Counted from the first letter of the stretch, positions 26,933 through 39,083 are shown. The stretch is DNA of 64,000 bases from Aliidiomarina haloalkalitolerans (GCF_003987315.1 NZ_PIPI01000001.1:124001-188000), one strand, 5' to 3'. Notes: generated by a model from the sequence alone, not told the origin. Made by a program: numbers and translations.

Positions 26933-28273
26933 ATGTCGCTGAACGACGATTTGTTTTTGCTAGTGTTGGCCAGCATCGCGGTTACTGCGGTGCTGGTTAG
27001 TCTACCCTGGTGGTTGAGCCACCGAGCCTTGCTACAAGAGCGTGCGCGTGAACGTGAGCGTGATTTAGAGCAGGTTGAGCAGCTACGCAATGCTGAGCAA
27101 AAGCTGCAAGAGCGCCTCGAGCAAGAGCAAAAAGAAACGCAGCACTGGTATACCGAGCATGAAAAGCTGCTGGTTGCGCATCAGCGTGAGCAGCAGCATT
27201 TACAAGAAAAAATTCAGTTACTGGAGAAGAGCGAAGCGCGTCTTGAGAAAGAGTTCGAGAATCTCGCGAATCGCATCTTTGAACAGAAAACCGCCGCACT
27301 TGAGCAGCGACAAGAAAAGTCGCTTGCGTCAACGTTAAGTCCTCTGCAAAAACAGCTCGAAGGTTTTCGTCAGCAAATCGCCCAGCAGTTTAGTGACGAA
27401 ACGAAGCAACGAGCGGGTTTGCAGCAAGAAATTTCGAGTTTGCGTCAGTTGAATCAGCAAATGAGTGCTGAAGCAGAAGCGCTGACCCGTGCGTTAAAAG
27501 GCGACACACGCCAGCAGGGAACCTGGGGAGAAGTCGTACTTGAGCGTATTTTGCAGCAATCGGGATTGCGTGAAGGGCGTGAATATACCATTCAAAGCCA
27601 GCACCGCAACGATGACGGCAAGCGTTATCGGCCAGACGTCATTGTCCATTTGCCGAAAGAAAAAGACGTGATCATTGACTCAAAAGTATCGCTGTCGGCG
27701 TACGAGCGTTATTTTAACAGCGATGATGACAGTGTTCGCGCACAGGCTTTAAACGAACATGTCCAGTCACTACGTAATCATATTCGAGAGCTTGGCAAAA
27801 AAAGCTATCAACAACTGGATGGGGTTCGCACACTCGATTATGTGTTGTTATTTGTGCCCATTGAGCCGGCTTTTTTACTCGCCGTTGATCGTGATCCAGA
27901 GCTCATCAAGCTCGCCCTTGATCAACACATCATGTTGGTGAGTCCGACCAATTTGTTAGTGGCGCTGCGTACCGTGAATAATATCTGGCAGTATGAGCAG
28001 CAGAACCAAAATGCACAACGGATTGCTCAGGATGCGGCTCGCTTATACGACAAATTTGCGAATTTTGTCGACGACTTACAAAAGATCGGGCAAGCGCTGG
28101 AAGGTACCCGTAAACATTGGGACGCGGCTATGAATAAACTGAGCACGGGTCGCGGTAACTTATTAGGACGGGTTGAGAAGTTTCGTGAACTCGGCGTGCA
28201 GCCAGCCAAGCAAATTGACCGCAATCTCTTGGCTGACGACGATACAACGAGTCCTGACGAATCAGAACGTTAA
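26933..28273 (+). CDS. rmuC: DNA recombination protein RmuC
   Basis: Membrane-anchored member of the RmuC family, which limits rearrangement at inverted repeats and has a PD-(D/E)XK-like nuclease core. 446 residues: a hydrophobic anchor at about 8-30, a long coiled coil (about 35-185, rich in Gln, Glu and Arg), then the RmuC domain with QGTWGEVVLERILQQSGL, YRPDVIVHLP and VIIDSKVSLSAYERY (the acidic and Lys residues expected of the nuclease site), and YVLLFVPIEPAFLLA. The 3' end overlaps the convergent gene at 28262 by 12 bases. Confidence 0.93.
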   Translation: MSLNDDLFLLVLASIAVTAVLVSLPWWLSHRALLQERARERERDLEQVEQLRNAEQKLQERLEQEQKETQHWYTEHEKLLVAHQREQQHLQEKIQLLEKSEARLEKEFENLANRIFEQKTAALEQRQEKSLASTLSPLQKQLEGFRQQIAQQFSDETKQRAGLQQEISSLRQLNQQMSAEAEALTRALKGDTRQQGTWGEVVLERILQQSGLREGREYTIQSQHRNDDGKRYRPDVIVHLPKEKDVIIDSKVSLSAYERYFNSDDDSVRAQALNEHVQSLRNHIRELGKKSYQQLDGVRTLDYVLLFVPIEPAFLLAVDRDPELIKLALDQHIMLVSPTNLLVALRTVNNIWQYEQQNQNAQRIAQDAARLYDKFANFVDDLQKIGQALEGTRKHWDAAMNKLSTGRGNLLGRVEKFRELGVQPAKQIDRNLLADDDTTSPDESER

Positions 28274-28825
28274 ACCGACTGTGAGCATAATTCCAGAGGC
28301 ACCGAAAAGCGTCATCTCCGCACTCACTTGCTTATATTGAGCACCTAACATCGGAATAATCGCTGGCGCAATACCGAGTTGATTAAACGGAATCTTATGT
28401 TGGTATTGGCCACGATAGCCATGAATAAACCCGCCCGTGACCTTGAGATAGGTTTGAATATACTCGTTACTGACGAGGTTCTGGCGGACGCCACCGTATA
28501 AATAGGTGGTGTTCTGGTGAAACGAGTTACGAAAAAAAGCCACACCAACGAGCGGCCGGGCATAATCAAAAGCGTCGTGAAAGCGCTGTGTGCGCTCTTC
28601 TGGCAGGCGTTTGCCATAGACTTCAAAGCCCACTAAGTTCTGGTGATTGTTGTGCTCTGGCTTGGGGTTGAAATGCGTGGTCCAAACCGAGGTTTGCACT
28701 TTGTAGTAATAATCTTCGCTGCCGTCTTGGCTAAAGTCGAGCCATGAAAAATCGAGCGAGGCCGCTTGCGCAGAGACGCTTGAGAACAACAACACACTTG
28801 CGAATACGACTTTTTTCCAGTTCAT
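28262..28825 (-). CDS. Outer-membrane beta-barrel protein, PagP-like
   Basis: 187 residues. A signal peptide is clear (MNWKKVVFASVLLFSSVSAQA, cleavage near residue 21). The rest alternates polar and hydrophobic residues and ends in Phe (MLTVGLTF), typical of outer-membrane barrels. Several features recall PagP: a WTTHF stretch early, a LVGVAFFRNSFHQNTTYLYGG strand pair in the middle, and IAPAIIPMLGAQYKQVSAEM before the last strand. PagP is a lipid A palmitoyltransferase of similar size, but its catalytic His-Asp-Ser set cannot be aligned with certainty here. The name is therefore tentative; a small barrel of unknown function is the safe call. Confidence 0.6.
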   Translation of the reverse strand: MNWKKVVFASVLLFSSVSAQAASLDFSWLDFSQDGSEDYYYKVQTSVWTTHFNPKPEHNNHQNLVGFEVYGKRLPEERTQRFHDAFDYARPLVGVAFFRNSFHQNTTYLYGGVRQNLVSNEYIQTYLKVTGGFIHGYRGQYQHKIPFNQLGIAPAIIPMLGAQYKQVSAEMTLFGASGIMLTVGLTF

Positions 28826-28999
28826 TACAACTCGATTTCCTTAAACATCCGACCAGATCATACGTAAACTCACTGACGCGAAGCAAGAAATTGATTGTAA
28901 GTATTTGTACAATTGTTGCCGGTTGCGAAACTTCGCTTTACACTGACCTTATGCACTCGTAACAGTATGAACCAATAACAATAAATTAGCTGTGGCATC

Positions 29000-31900
29000 A
29001 TGCGTTTAAAACACATTAAGCTTGCGGGCTTTAAATCATTCGTCGACCCAACCAAAGTCGCTTTTCCGGAGCAGATGACTTGTATTGTTGGGCCAAACGG
29101 CTGCGGCAAATCAAATGTTATTGATGCAGTACGTTGGGTCTTGGGAGAAAGTTCAGCGAAGAACCTCCGTGGCGACGCCATGACGGATGTTATTTTCAAC
29201 GGCTCGCAGGCGCGGAAACCGGTGTCACAAGCCAGTGTTGAGCTCGTGTTTGATAACAGCTCTGGCCGTATCCAAGGTGAATTCGCTGCGTTTAACGAAA
29301 TTTCAGTGAAACGTGTGGTCACCCGCGACGGTCAATCGATTTATCTCCTCAATGGCGCCAAGTGTCGGCGCCGTGATATCACCGATCTCTTTTTAGGTAC
29401 CGGCCTTGGGCCGCGTAGTTACGCGATTATCGAACAAGGTATGATTTCGCGTTTAATTGAGTCGCGCCCGCAAGAGTTGCGCGTGTTTATCGAAGAAGCC
29501 GCGGGGATTTCGAAGTATAAAGAGCGGCGCAAAGAGACCGAAAGCCGGATGAATCGGACTCGTGATAACCTTGAGCGCTTAACCGATGTTCGTGATGAGC
29601 TCGGTCAGCAGTTAGCCAAACTGCAACGGCAGGCCGCGGCTGCACAACGCTATAAAACGTTAAAAGCCCAAGAGCGGGAGTTAAAAGCGCAGTTGCAGGC
29701 GCTGCGTTGGCTACACTATCAAGCGCAGTGCGACCAACTGGAATTGCGCGTACAAACAGAAGAAACGGAATTGCAGCGTTGGGTTGCTGAACAACGCGGT
29801 AGTGAGCGTGGGCAAACTGAATTGCGTGAACAGGAAGCGGCATTTAAGCAAGCGGTGGATGATATTCAGCAGCAGTTTTTCCGCTTGAATACGGAAACAA
29901 CGCGCATCGAGCAACAAATCCAGCATAGTCGAACGATGCAACAACAGCGACAGCAGCAAATTGCCCACCAACAGCGGCAACTTAATGATTTGGCTGACAG
30001 CTTAACCGCAGACCAAGAAGAACTCGAACAGTTAGCCTTTGGGCGCGAAGAGCTTGATGCGCTGTTACAAGAGCAAGGCGAGTTAAAATTGCTCGCGGAA
30101 GCGCGTGTAGAAAGTGCCGAAGAAGAGCTTCAGAACTGGCAAGATGCCTGGCATCAATGGCAGCAACGACAACATGAAAGCCAGCGCGAGCATGCTTTGC
30201 AGCAAGCTGAGATTAATGCTGCACAGCAACTGATAGCCCGACTGGAAGCGCGAAGCCAAGCGATTACCCATGAATTGGCGGAAATTCCAACGTTAGAGCC
30301 AGCACAACAGCAAGCGTTGGCAGCCGAAGTTGAGCAATTAGAGCAAGAACAACAAGCGGCTCAAACTGAACTTCAACGCCTGGATGCTGAGAAAGTTAAA
30401 ACGCAAGAGCAGTTGCGCCAGGGACAACAACGAATTGATGCCGAACGCCAGCATGGACAAGAATTAGCCGGGCGGATTAGCTCGCTACAGACCTTACTCG
30501 AGAGTCAAGGTGAAGTCAGTTCTGCAGAAGTCGCAGGAGCAGAAGGACTACTCCATGAACTCCTACAGCTTCCTCCGGATTATCAAGCAGCAGCGGAACA
30601 GGCCTTAGCGCAGTTCCTCGCGTTACCTGTACTCAGCAGTGGCAGTGACTTGGTTGCAAATACATTGCAAGCAAGTTCTGAATTCCGGGCGCCAGATTAT
30701 TCACTTGCAGCACAACAGCAGGGTGTTTGTGCGCAATTGCCGCTGCTTGGTCATTTTGCGCTGGCCGCAAATGCAGAAGCAGCGTCGGCATTACTGGCCG
30801 CGCATACAGTCTTATTGGCGGTGTTGTTACCGAACGGGGAAGTCCGTGGGCGAGCCTGGTGGTTAGGGGCGAGTGCGCGAGAAGGCGCATTACAATGGCA
30901 GCAACAACTGCAAGCGACTCTTGCCGAGCGCGACGAGGTGTTAGAACGGCTCGATGATGAGCAAGCCGCCCGTGCCGAAATTGAGCAGTTACTGCAGCAA
31001 ACCGCGACCATGCATGAACAGCAACAGCAACGTTTGCATGCTGCAGGCGCCCAGTTAGCACAAAAGCGGGAACGGCTAGCAGCCTTCACGGAACAACAGC
31101 AAGCGACGGCAAGTCGGCGTGAGCGTTTACGAGCGGAGCAGGACGAGACAGCACTGCAGTTATTGGCGCAACAAGAACGTATTGAACAAGCAGAGATTAA
31201 GCTGCTGACGTTTGCCGAGCGTTCGTTTGAGGACGAGCCAGAGCTAGAGCGATTGCAACTGCGCGGTGAAGACCTCAAGCGTGCATTACAACAACACAAG
31301 CAGGCGCTGCAAGAAGCACAGCAAGCGTTTCATCAAACACAATTGCAGCATTCACAGTTGTCATCACGAATGCAGCACCTTGAGCAAGGTATTCGCCGCC
31401 ACCAACAGCAACAGGAACAGTTAACTGAGCATTTGCGTAGTTTAGAAGACAGCGAGCAAGAACAAGCCGATTTAGAACTGCTAGGTGAAGAGCTGGCGCA
31501 AAAGCTGTTGGCGCGAGAAGAAGTCGAAATGCAGCTACAAGAGGCTCGCGAGCGCTTAGCGGGCGTCAGTGAAGAGTTGCAGGTGCTCAATCAAGGTCAG
31601 AGTGCGGTGCTGGAGCGCATTGCCCGTCAGCAAGAACGTGTACAGGCTGGGAAACTTGAGCTAGCAACCGCGCGCGAGCGCGGACATGCGTTACTCGACG
31701 CGCTGCAAGAGATGGACATTGCGCTAAAAAGTGTCTTGGAAACCTTGCCTGAGGACGCAGAAGAGAAACTCTGGCAGCAGCGGTTAGAAGACACCTCGCG
31801 GAAGATTCAACAGCTTGGCGCGATTAACTTAGCCGCGCTCGAAGAAGTTGAGGTACAGGCAGAACGGAAAGCGTATCTTGATGCCCAGCATGAAGACTTA

Positions 31901-32428
31901 ACGGCGTCGTTAACAACCCTCGAAGATGCGATTAAGAAAATTGATCGAGAGACCCGACAACGCTTCAAAGCGACTTTTGATCAAGTTAATAGCGATTTAC
32001 AGCAACTGTTTCCGAAAGTCTTTGGTGGAGGTCAGGCTTATCTTGATTTAACCGAAGACGATTTATTAGAAACGGGTGTCACTATTATGGCGCGGCCGCC
32101 GGGGAAAAAGAACTCAACGATTCATTTGTTGTCTGGTGGAGAGAAGGCATTAACCGCGTTGGCGCTGGTGTTTGCGATTTTCAGACTGAACCCAGCTCCG
32201 TTTTGTTTATTGGACGAAGTCGATGCACCGTTGGACGATGTTAACGTTGGGCGTTTTTGTCGCTTAGTGCAGGAAATGTCACAGTCGGTGCAATTTATTT
32301 ACATTAGCCATAATAAAATTGCGATGGAAATGGCCCTGCATTTGGCTGGGGTCACCATGCAAGAGCCAGGCGTTTCGCGCTTGGTAGCAGTTGATGTCGA
32401 AGAAGCGCTTGCTTTAGCTGAAGCCTAA
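29000..32428 (+). CDS. smc: Chromosome segregation ATPase SMC
   Basis: Condensin ATPase that compacts and separates chromosomes. 1142 residues. N-terminal head with Walker A GPNGCGKSN near residue 33, long Gln/Glu-rich coiled coils (about 170-480 and 650-960), a reduced hinge (about 500-645, starting GAEGLLHELLQLPPDYQ), and C-terminal head with signature LLSGGEKALTALALVFAIF and Walker B FCLLDEVDAPLDD. No scpA or scpB lies in the window. Presence of SMC fits gammaproteobacteria that lack MukBEF. It is followed by zipA and ligA, an order common in Alteromonadales and Pseudomonas. Confidence 0.97.
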   Translation: MRLKHIKLAGFKSFVDPTKVAFPEQMTCIVGPNGCGKSNVIDAVRWVLGESSAKNLRGDAMTDVIFNGSQARKPVSQASVELVFDNSSGRIQGEFAAFNEISVKRVVTRDGQSIYLLNGAKCRRRDITDLFLGTGLGPRSYAIIEQGMISRLIESRPQELRVFIEEAAGISKYKERRKETESRMNRTRDNLERLTDVRDELGQQLAKLQRQAAAAQRYKTLKAQERELKAQLQALRWLHYQAQCDQLELRVQTEETELQRWVAEQRGSERGQTELREQEAAFKQAVDDIQQQFFRLNTETTRIEQQIQHSRTMQQQRQQQIAHQQRQLNDLADSLTADQEELEQLAFGREELDALLQEQGELKLLAEARVESAEEELQNWQDAWHQWQQRQHESQREHALQQAEINAAQQLIARLEARSQAITHELAEIPTLEPAQQQALAAEVEQLEQEQQAAQTELQRLDAEKVKTQEQLRQGQQRIDAERQHGQELAGRISSLQTLLESQGEVSSAEVAGAEGLLHELLQLPPDYQAAAEQALAQFLALPVLSSGSDLVANTLQASSEFRAPDYSLAAQQQGVCAQLPLLGHFALAANAEAASALLAAHTVLLAVLLPNGEVRGRAWWLGASAREGALQWQQQLQATLAERDEVLERLDDEQAARAEIEQLLQQTATMHEQQQQRLHAAGAQLAQKRERLAAFTEQQQATASRRERLRAEQDETALQLLAQQERIEQAEIKLLTFAERSFEDEPELERLQLRGEDLKRALQQHKQALQEAQQAFHQTQLQHSQLSSRMQHLEQGIRRHQQQQEQLTEHLRSLEDSEQEQADLELLGEELAQKLLAREEVEMQLQEARERLAGVSEELQVLNQGQSAVLERIARQQERVQAGKLELATARERGHALLDALQEMDIALKSVLETLPEDAEEKLWQQRLEDTSRKIQQLGAINLAALEEVEVQAERKAYLDAQHEDLTASLTTLEDAIKKIDRETRQRFKATFDQVNSDLQQLFPKVFGGGQAYLDLTEDDLLETGVTIMARPPGKKNSTIHLLSGGEKALTALALVFAIFRLNPAPFCLLDEVDAPLDDVNVGRFCRLVQEMSQSVQFIYISHNKIAMEMALHLAGVTMQEPGVSRLVAVDVEEALALAEA

Positions 32429-32589
32429 GGCAAGCTAACCCCGTGATTGTACTTGGGGATGGTCAGGGTTCTAGCGGTTTGCGGGCGCTCACAGTTTAGG
32501 GATGCGCGGGCAGGGGAATTTGTGCGATACTCGCATGAGAACAATAAAGCCCGAAGATGGGCAAAGCAGATAAATAGGTAAAGGCAGCA

Positions 32590-33549
32590 ATGGATAACTT
32601 ACGGGTCGTTCTTATTCTAGTTGGCATCGCATTGATTATCGGCTTAGTCGTGCACGGACTGTGGACCTTGCAAAAGAACAGTCGGCAAGGGCGGGCGAGT
32701 CGCGAGTCTTTACACCGCAAACGTCAAAACTATGCGGGCGAGCAAGCAGATTTGCTTGATCAACCAGAAGGCGAACGGGCGCAATCTGAACGAGATTTTG
32801 ACGACCTCGGCGTTGGCAAAGTAAAAACTCGCAAGCGTGGCGAGCGCGAGTATCCGCAAGCAGCTGACGGACAAAACCCGACGGTCGACTCAGCAGACGA
32901 GGTCGTCGCCGCAACCAGCGCTGCACAAGCTGATGAATCCCTGTCAGAAGAACCTGCACCGACTTTGCGTGCAAGCCACGATGTGGGAATGTCGGAAGCA
33001 GCTCCAGAAGCAGTGCCGTCGATTCGTGCCCAGCGTGACGACCAACCCAATGAAGCCGAACAACTAGCCATTGGCTTGCCTGATGCGCACGAAGGCGAAG
33101 AAATTCCAGAGCCACCAAAAGAAGAAGTGATTACCTTGTATGTGTCTGGTGACATCAAAGGACAAGTGCTGCTACAAACCGTCACTGAACTCGGTATGAA
33201 GTTTGGTGAATTAGATATTTTCCATCGCTACGAGCAGCCGTCAGGTCGTGGGCCTCTGCTGTTCCGTATGGCCAATATGTACAACCCAGGCACGTTTGAC
33301 CTTGATAATTTGGAAAACTTTACCGCCCGAGGCGTCGTGCTGTTTATGACCTTGCCGTTGAAGTATGACGGCCACAAAGCCTTTACCATGATGTACAATG
33401 CCGCCAATAAAATTGCTGAGGCGATGCCTCGTGCTGCGGTGCTCGATGCCAATCGTAACCCGATGACGAAGCAATCAGTACAGCATACCTATCAGAAAAT
33501 TCGCGAGTTTGAGCGGCGGCAAAAAATTGCCGGCTTGCGCCAACAGTAA
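32590..33549 (+). CDS. zipA: Cell division protein ZipA
   Basis: Anchors FtsZ to the inner membrane at the division site. 319 residues: N-terminal membrane helix (about 4-25, VVLILVGIALIIGLVVHGLW), a long charged and Pro/Ala/Glu-rich linker (about 30-180), and the C-terminal FtsZ-binding domain (about 185-315) with GDIKGQVLLQTVTELGMKFG and FDLDNLENFTARGVVLFMTL. It lies 161 bases after smc and before ligA. Confidence 0.95.
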   Translation: MDNLRVVLILVGIALIIGLVVHGLWTLQKNSRQGRASRESLHRKRQNYAGEQADLLDQPEGERAQSERDFDDLGVGKVKTRKRGEREYPQAADGQNPTVDSADEVVAATSAAQADESLSEEPAPTLRASHDVGMSEAAPEAVPSIRAQRDDQPNEAEQLAIGLPDAHEGEEIPEPPKEEVITLYVSGDIKGQVLLQTVTELGMKFGELDIFHRYEQPSGRGPLLFRMANMYNPGTFDLDNLENFTARGVVLFMTLPLKYDGHKAFTMMYNAANKIAEAMPRAAVLDANRNPMTKQSVQHTYQKIREFERRQKIAGLRQQ

Positions 33550-33600
33550 GCATTAGGCGAAGGAGTCCCGCGGATTCCTTCGTTGCCGTTTCGAACATAG

Positions 33601-35703
<2,103 letters not shown>

Positions 35704-35720
35704 CCTCACAACGTTAATAA

Positions 35721-35748
35721 AAAATAAGCGCCATAAGGCGCTTATTTT
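35721..35748. terminator. Bidirectional terminator between ligA and mltD
   Basis: AAAATAAGCGCC, loop ATAA, GGCGCTTATTTT: a perfect 12-bp stem with A/T ends, serving two convergent genes. Confidence 0.92.
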
Positions 35749-35763
35749 GTTTTAGCAGCCAAG

Positions 35764-37380
35764 TTACAGTGAAACTTTGGTCACATCCACATGCAGCGTG
35801 AGTCGCTGTCCCGGTTGCAAGAAACGGTCGCGCGAGATCGAGTTCCAACGCTCAATGTCGGCAACGGTCACGCGGAAACGGCTGGCTATACGTGCCAATG
35901 AGTCACCACTTCGGACATTGTATTGAATGGTGCGCATGACCGGTGTGGTGCCGGCTGTTTGTGTGCTGCTGGCACTCGAGGTGTGGTTTTGCCAGACAAC
36001 TAAGGTTTGGCCAATGCGCAACGTGTCGCCAGGCGCCATGTTGTTCCAACGAGAAAGGTTCGCCACCGACACTCGGTATTTGCGTGCAATGTCCCACAAG
36101 GTGTCACCGCGACTGACTCGATGCTCAATGCGCTGCTGACCTTGCGCACGGTTTTGCGTACTTGCTAAGCGTTGCTCGGCAGACAAGGTGTACTGTTCCA
36201 GGTCTTGGCTAGCGACCGGAATTAAGAGGTGATCGCCTTGTCGAATCATGGTGCCCGACAGATTGTTGATCTGCTGGATCGCACGCACCGTTGTATTGTA
36301 GCGCTGAGCGATGAGGCCCAAACTTTCGCCTGGACGAACTTGGTGGCGCTGCCAGCTCAGCCAGTCGCTCGGATCCGAGTCCGCTAAAGCTAGCTTAAAC
36401 TGTTGAGCGCGCTCAATCGGTAACAGTAGTTTATGCGGTCCGTTCGGTGCGGTCGCCCAGCGATTGTAACCGGAGTTAAAACGGTGTAGTTCCTCAAGAC
36501 TCATGCCGGCCATTTCAGCGGCGAGGGCGAGGTCAATTTGGTGTCCGACATCCACAATTTCGGTGACGGGTTGGTTTGGAATATGCGTCCAAGTGACTTC
36601 CCATTGTTCACTGTCACGCAGCAATTCGGCAAGTGCTAAGATTTTTGGCACATAGTTGCGGGTTTCACGTGGTAACTGCAAGTTCCAGAAATCGGTCGGC
36701 TTGCCTTCCCGTTCGTTACGACGGATGGCTCCGAGAACACGGCCTTGACCACCGTTATAGGCAGCCATTGCTAATAACCAATCTCCGTCAAACGTTTTCG
36801 CTAAGCGATCGAAGTAATCGAGCGCCGTATGGGTTGCGGCCATCACATCGCGACGGCCGTCGTACCACCAATCAATCTCTAAGCCATAGTGACGGGCGGT
36901 ACTTGGGATAAACTGCCAAATACCGCTGGCGCGGCCATGGGAGTAGGCGAACGTGTCATAGGCACTTTCAACAACAGGCACGAGAACCAGCTCAAGCGGT
37001 AAGTCGCGCTTTTCAATTTCCTGCACAATTAAATGCAAAAATGGCGCTGCCCGTTGGGCGACGCGGTCGATATAGTTCGGGTGGCGCAAGTACCAGTCAC
37101 GATGGGTGTCGATCAGTGGATGCTCAGGAATTTCTAATTGCATTTGTAAACGAATGCGGTCCCAGAGATCAGCTTGCATATCGGCCGGCAATTGACGGTC
37201 GATGGTTGGCAGCTGCTGAAAGCCAGGGTGGATTAAGGCGTACTTTTGAATACCTTGCTCGCGTTCCATCTGCGGTGGTTCAACTGGCTGGGTCGGGTAG
37301 CCGTCGGCAGAACGATTGTCGGTTAACTGACAGCCGCTGAGAACGAGAACTGCTGCACTCGTGATTAGGATTTTTTTCAT
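35764..37380 (-). CDS. mltD: Membrane-bound lytic murein transglycosylase D
   Basis: Outer-membrane lipoprotein that cleaves peptidoglycan. 538 residues: signal with lipobox LSGCQ (Cys17), an SLT domain with catalytic Glu in LVPVVESAYD (about residue 132) and GIWQFIPSTARHYGL, AMAAYNGGQGRV, and three C-terminal LysM repeats (starting HQVRPGESLGLIAQRY, HRVSRGDTLWDIARKY and YNVRSGDSLARIASRF). E. coli MltD (452) has two LysM units, so this one has an extra repeat. Located beside gloB, as in E. coli. Confidence 0.96.
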   Translation of the reverse strand: MKKILITSAAVLVLSGCQLTDNRSADGYPTQPVEPPQMEREQGIQKYALIHPGFQQLPTIDRQLPADMQADLWDRIRLQMQLEIPEHPLIDTHRDWYLRHPNYIDRVAQRAAPFLHLIVQEIEKRDLPLELVLVPVVESAYDTFAYSHGRASGIWQFIPSTARHYGLEIDWWYDGRRDVMAATHTALDYFDRLAKTFDGDWLLAMAAYNGGQGRVLGAIRRNEREGKPTDFWNLQLPRETRNYVPKILALAELLRDSEQWEVTWTHIPNQPVTEIVDVGHQIDLALAAEMAGMSLEELHRFNSGYNRWATAPNGPHKLLLPIERAQQFKLALADSDPSDWLSWQRHQVRPGESLGLIAQRYNTTVRAIQQINNLSGTMIRQGDHLLIPVASQDLEQYTLSAEQRLASTQNRAQGQQRIEHRVSRGDTLWDIARKYRVSVANLSRWNNMAPGDTLRIGQTLVVWQNHTSSASSTQTAGTTPVMRTIQYNVRSGDSLARIASRFRVTVADIERWNSISRDRFLQPGQRLTLHVDVTKVSL

Positions 37381-37448
37381 AGCAATGCAATCTCATTAAA
37401 ATTGGTCGAAATTTAGCCGTATTTACAGCTGAAAATCAATCATTAAAT

Positions 37449-38243
37449 TTAAAAGTTGTCTTTCCAGTGCCGAATAACGGCGAATACGTCCGCAGGGGTT
37501 GTCAGCGATTTTTGACTATACTGTTCAGCAGCGCGCTGAACGGATGGTAAATGACAACGCAAAAATGGATTGGTTGCGTGCTCACACGCTAATTCACTCG
37601 GTACCGTTGCTTGGCCTTGTTGACGTTGTTCTTGAACGGTGGCAATACGTTGTTGAATGGCTAAGTTATCGGGTTCAACAGCAGCTGCGAAGGCAAGGTT
37701 AGCAGCGGTATACTCATGGGCACAATAGATTTTACAATCGGCGGGAAGTTGCGCGATTTTCTGTAAAGAGCGGTAAAACTGTTGGGCTTCACCTTCAAAC
37801 ATGCGTCCACAGCCAGCGGCAAACAAGGTGTCGCCAACAAATGCCAACGCAGGATTCACAAACGCGATGTGGTCAAGGGTATGGCCGGGGCATTCAACGA
37901 CTTCAAGGACGAGGTCACCGCCGAGCAAACTAAGCCGTTCGCCTTCCTCGAGGCGTTCACTGACGCTATCAACGTCGCTGGCTTGACCGCTGTAGACTGG
38001 ACAAGGATAGTGAGCAAGAATGTCGGTAACGCCACCACTGTGATCCCAATGGTGGTGGGTGAGAAGAATTGCCTCGGGCTGGCACTGATGTGCTTGCAAC
38101 CAAGCTAAGACCGGCTTAGCATCACCCGGGTCGACAATCACACACGACTCAGTTGTAGCGTCTGTGGTTGCACTGGTTTCTTGTGGGGCACGAATGACCC
38201 AGATGTAATTGTCCCGAAACGCGGAAATTGCATCAATACGCAT
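37449..38243 (-). CDS. gloB: Hydroxyacylglutathione hydrolase (glyoxalase II)
   Basis: Hydrolyses S-lactoylglutathione to lactate and glutathione, the second step of methylglyoxal detoxification. 264 residues (E. coli 251). Metallo-beta-lactamase fold with LLTHHHWDHSGG, GHTLDHIAF, FVGDTLFAAGCGRMFEG and CAHEYT metal motifs. Start ATG at 38243 is preferred to an in-frame TTG at 38255 because GGGAGGA sits directly before it. Divergent from the methyltransferase gene with 53 bases between. Confidence 0.96.
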   Translation of the reverse strand: MRIDAISAFRDNYIWVIRAPQETSATTDATTESCVIVDPGDAKPVLAWLQAHQCQPEAILLTHHHWDHSGGVTDILAHYPCPVYSGQASDVDSVSERLEEGERLSLLGGDLVLEVVECPGHTLDHIAFVNPALAFVGDTLFAAGCGRMFEGEAQQFYRSLQKIAQLPADCKIYCAHEYTAANLAFAAAVEPDNLAIQQRIATVQEQRQQGQATVPSELACEHATNPFLRCHLPSVQRAAEQYSQKSLTTPADVFAVIRHWKDNF

Positions 38244-38296
38244 CGTTCCTCCCAACCTGTTATGCTCATTAGCTAGACAGTATAAAAGGATCTGCT

Positions 38297-39073
38297 ATGT
38301 GGTTTAAACCTGCAATGCGGGAATATTCGCAACCTTTACCAGAATTTTGGCGGGACATCCGCCAAGGTGATTGGCTGCGCGATGCCTTGCAACAGGGTTT
38401 GGCGCCGCATTGGGAAACGGTCTTCGGCCATTATTTATTGAAGCTAGGCAGCTTAAGCGACACGATTCAAACGCCTTGTCGGATTCGCGAGCAATATGTT
38501 CTTTGTCCGCGCATTCAGAATTCTCAAGACCCGCAAAAAAACTATCACCATCCGCTGATTCAAGCAGAGCTGTCGGCCTTACCCTTGCAGTCAGACTCGG
38601 TGGATGCGGTGTTCTTGCCATTTGTGCTGCAATATCACGATGATCCGCATGCGTTGTTACGGGAAGTTAATCGAGTTTTGCGAGCCGATGGTCATTTGAT
38701 TCTGGCGTTAACTAATCCCTTTAATCCAGTGCAACTTGCTCGCTTATTGCCCAGTATGCGCGACAAACCGTTTTGGAATGGCCGGTTGTTTAGCCAACAG
38801 CGGGTTTGCGATTGGCTGTCGTTATTGCACTACGATGTGTTAGCCGCAGAGTATTTCGGTGCGGGTGTACCATGGCGGCAAGAGGGCAGTCCCGAGCGTG
38901 GTTGGGGACGCATCATGCAAGTTTGTCCATGGCTGCAGAGTGGTTATTTTATTGTCGCTCGCAAGCGCGAATGGCCATTAACACCGGTTCGTTTGCGTCA
39001 GCAACGCCAAGCACCGGTGCGTTCCGGTGCCATGGCGGTAGGGCGTGGCATGAGCGCTTCGTCGACCGATTAA
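38297..39073 (+). CDS. Class I SAM-dependent methyltransferase (YafS-type)
   Basis: 258 residues. The C-terminal methyltransferase_11-like signature LREVNRVLRADGHLILALTN (about 118-140) and the acidic PLQSDSVDAVFLPFVLQY (about 95-112) belong to class I SAM methyltransferases; the N-terminal glycine-rich SAM motif is weak. E. coli yafS lies in exactly this position between gloB and rnhA, so this is its counterpart. The substrate is unknown. Confidence 0.85.
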   Translation: MWFKPAMREYSQPLPEFWRDIRQGDWLRDALQQGLAPHWETVFGHYLLKLGSLSDTIQTPCRIREQYVLCPRIQNSQDPQKNYHHPLIQAELSALPLQSDSVDAVFLPFVLQYHDDPHALLREVNRVLRADGHLILALTNPFNPVQLARLLPSMRDKPFWNGRLFSQQRVCDWLSLLHYDVLAAEYFGAGVPWRQEGSPERGWGRIMQVCPWLQSGYFIVARKREWPLTPVRLRQQRQAPVRSGAMAVGRGMSASSTD

Positions 39074-39083
39074 CGCGGCATTT

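Noticed and set aside
30751-31299. Long minus-strand frame inside smc, rich in Cys and Ser
   Set aside because: Antisense shadow of the Gln/Glu/Ala-rich coiled coil; the composition follows from the codons on the other strand.
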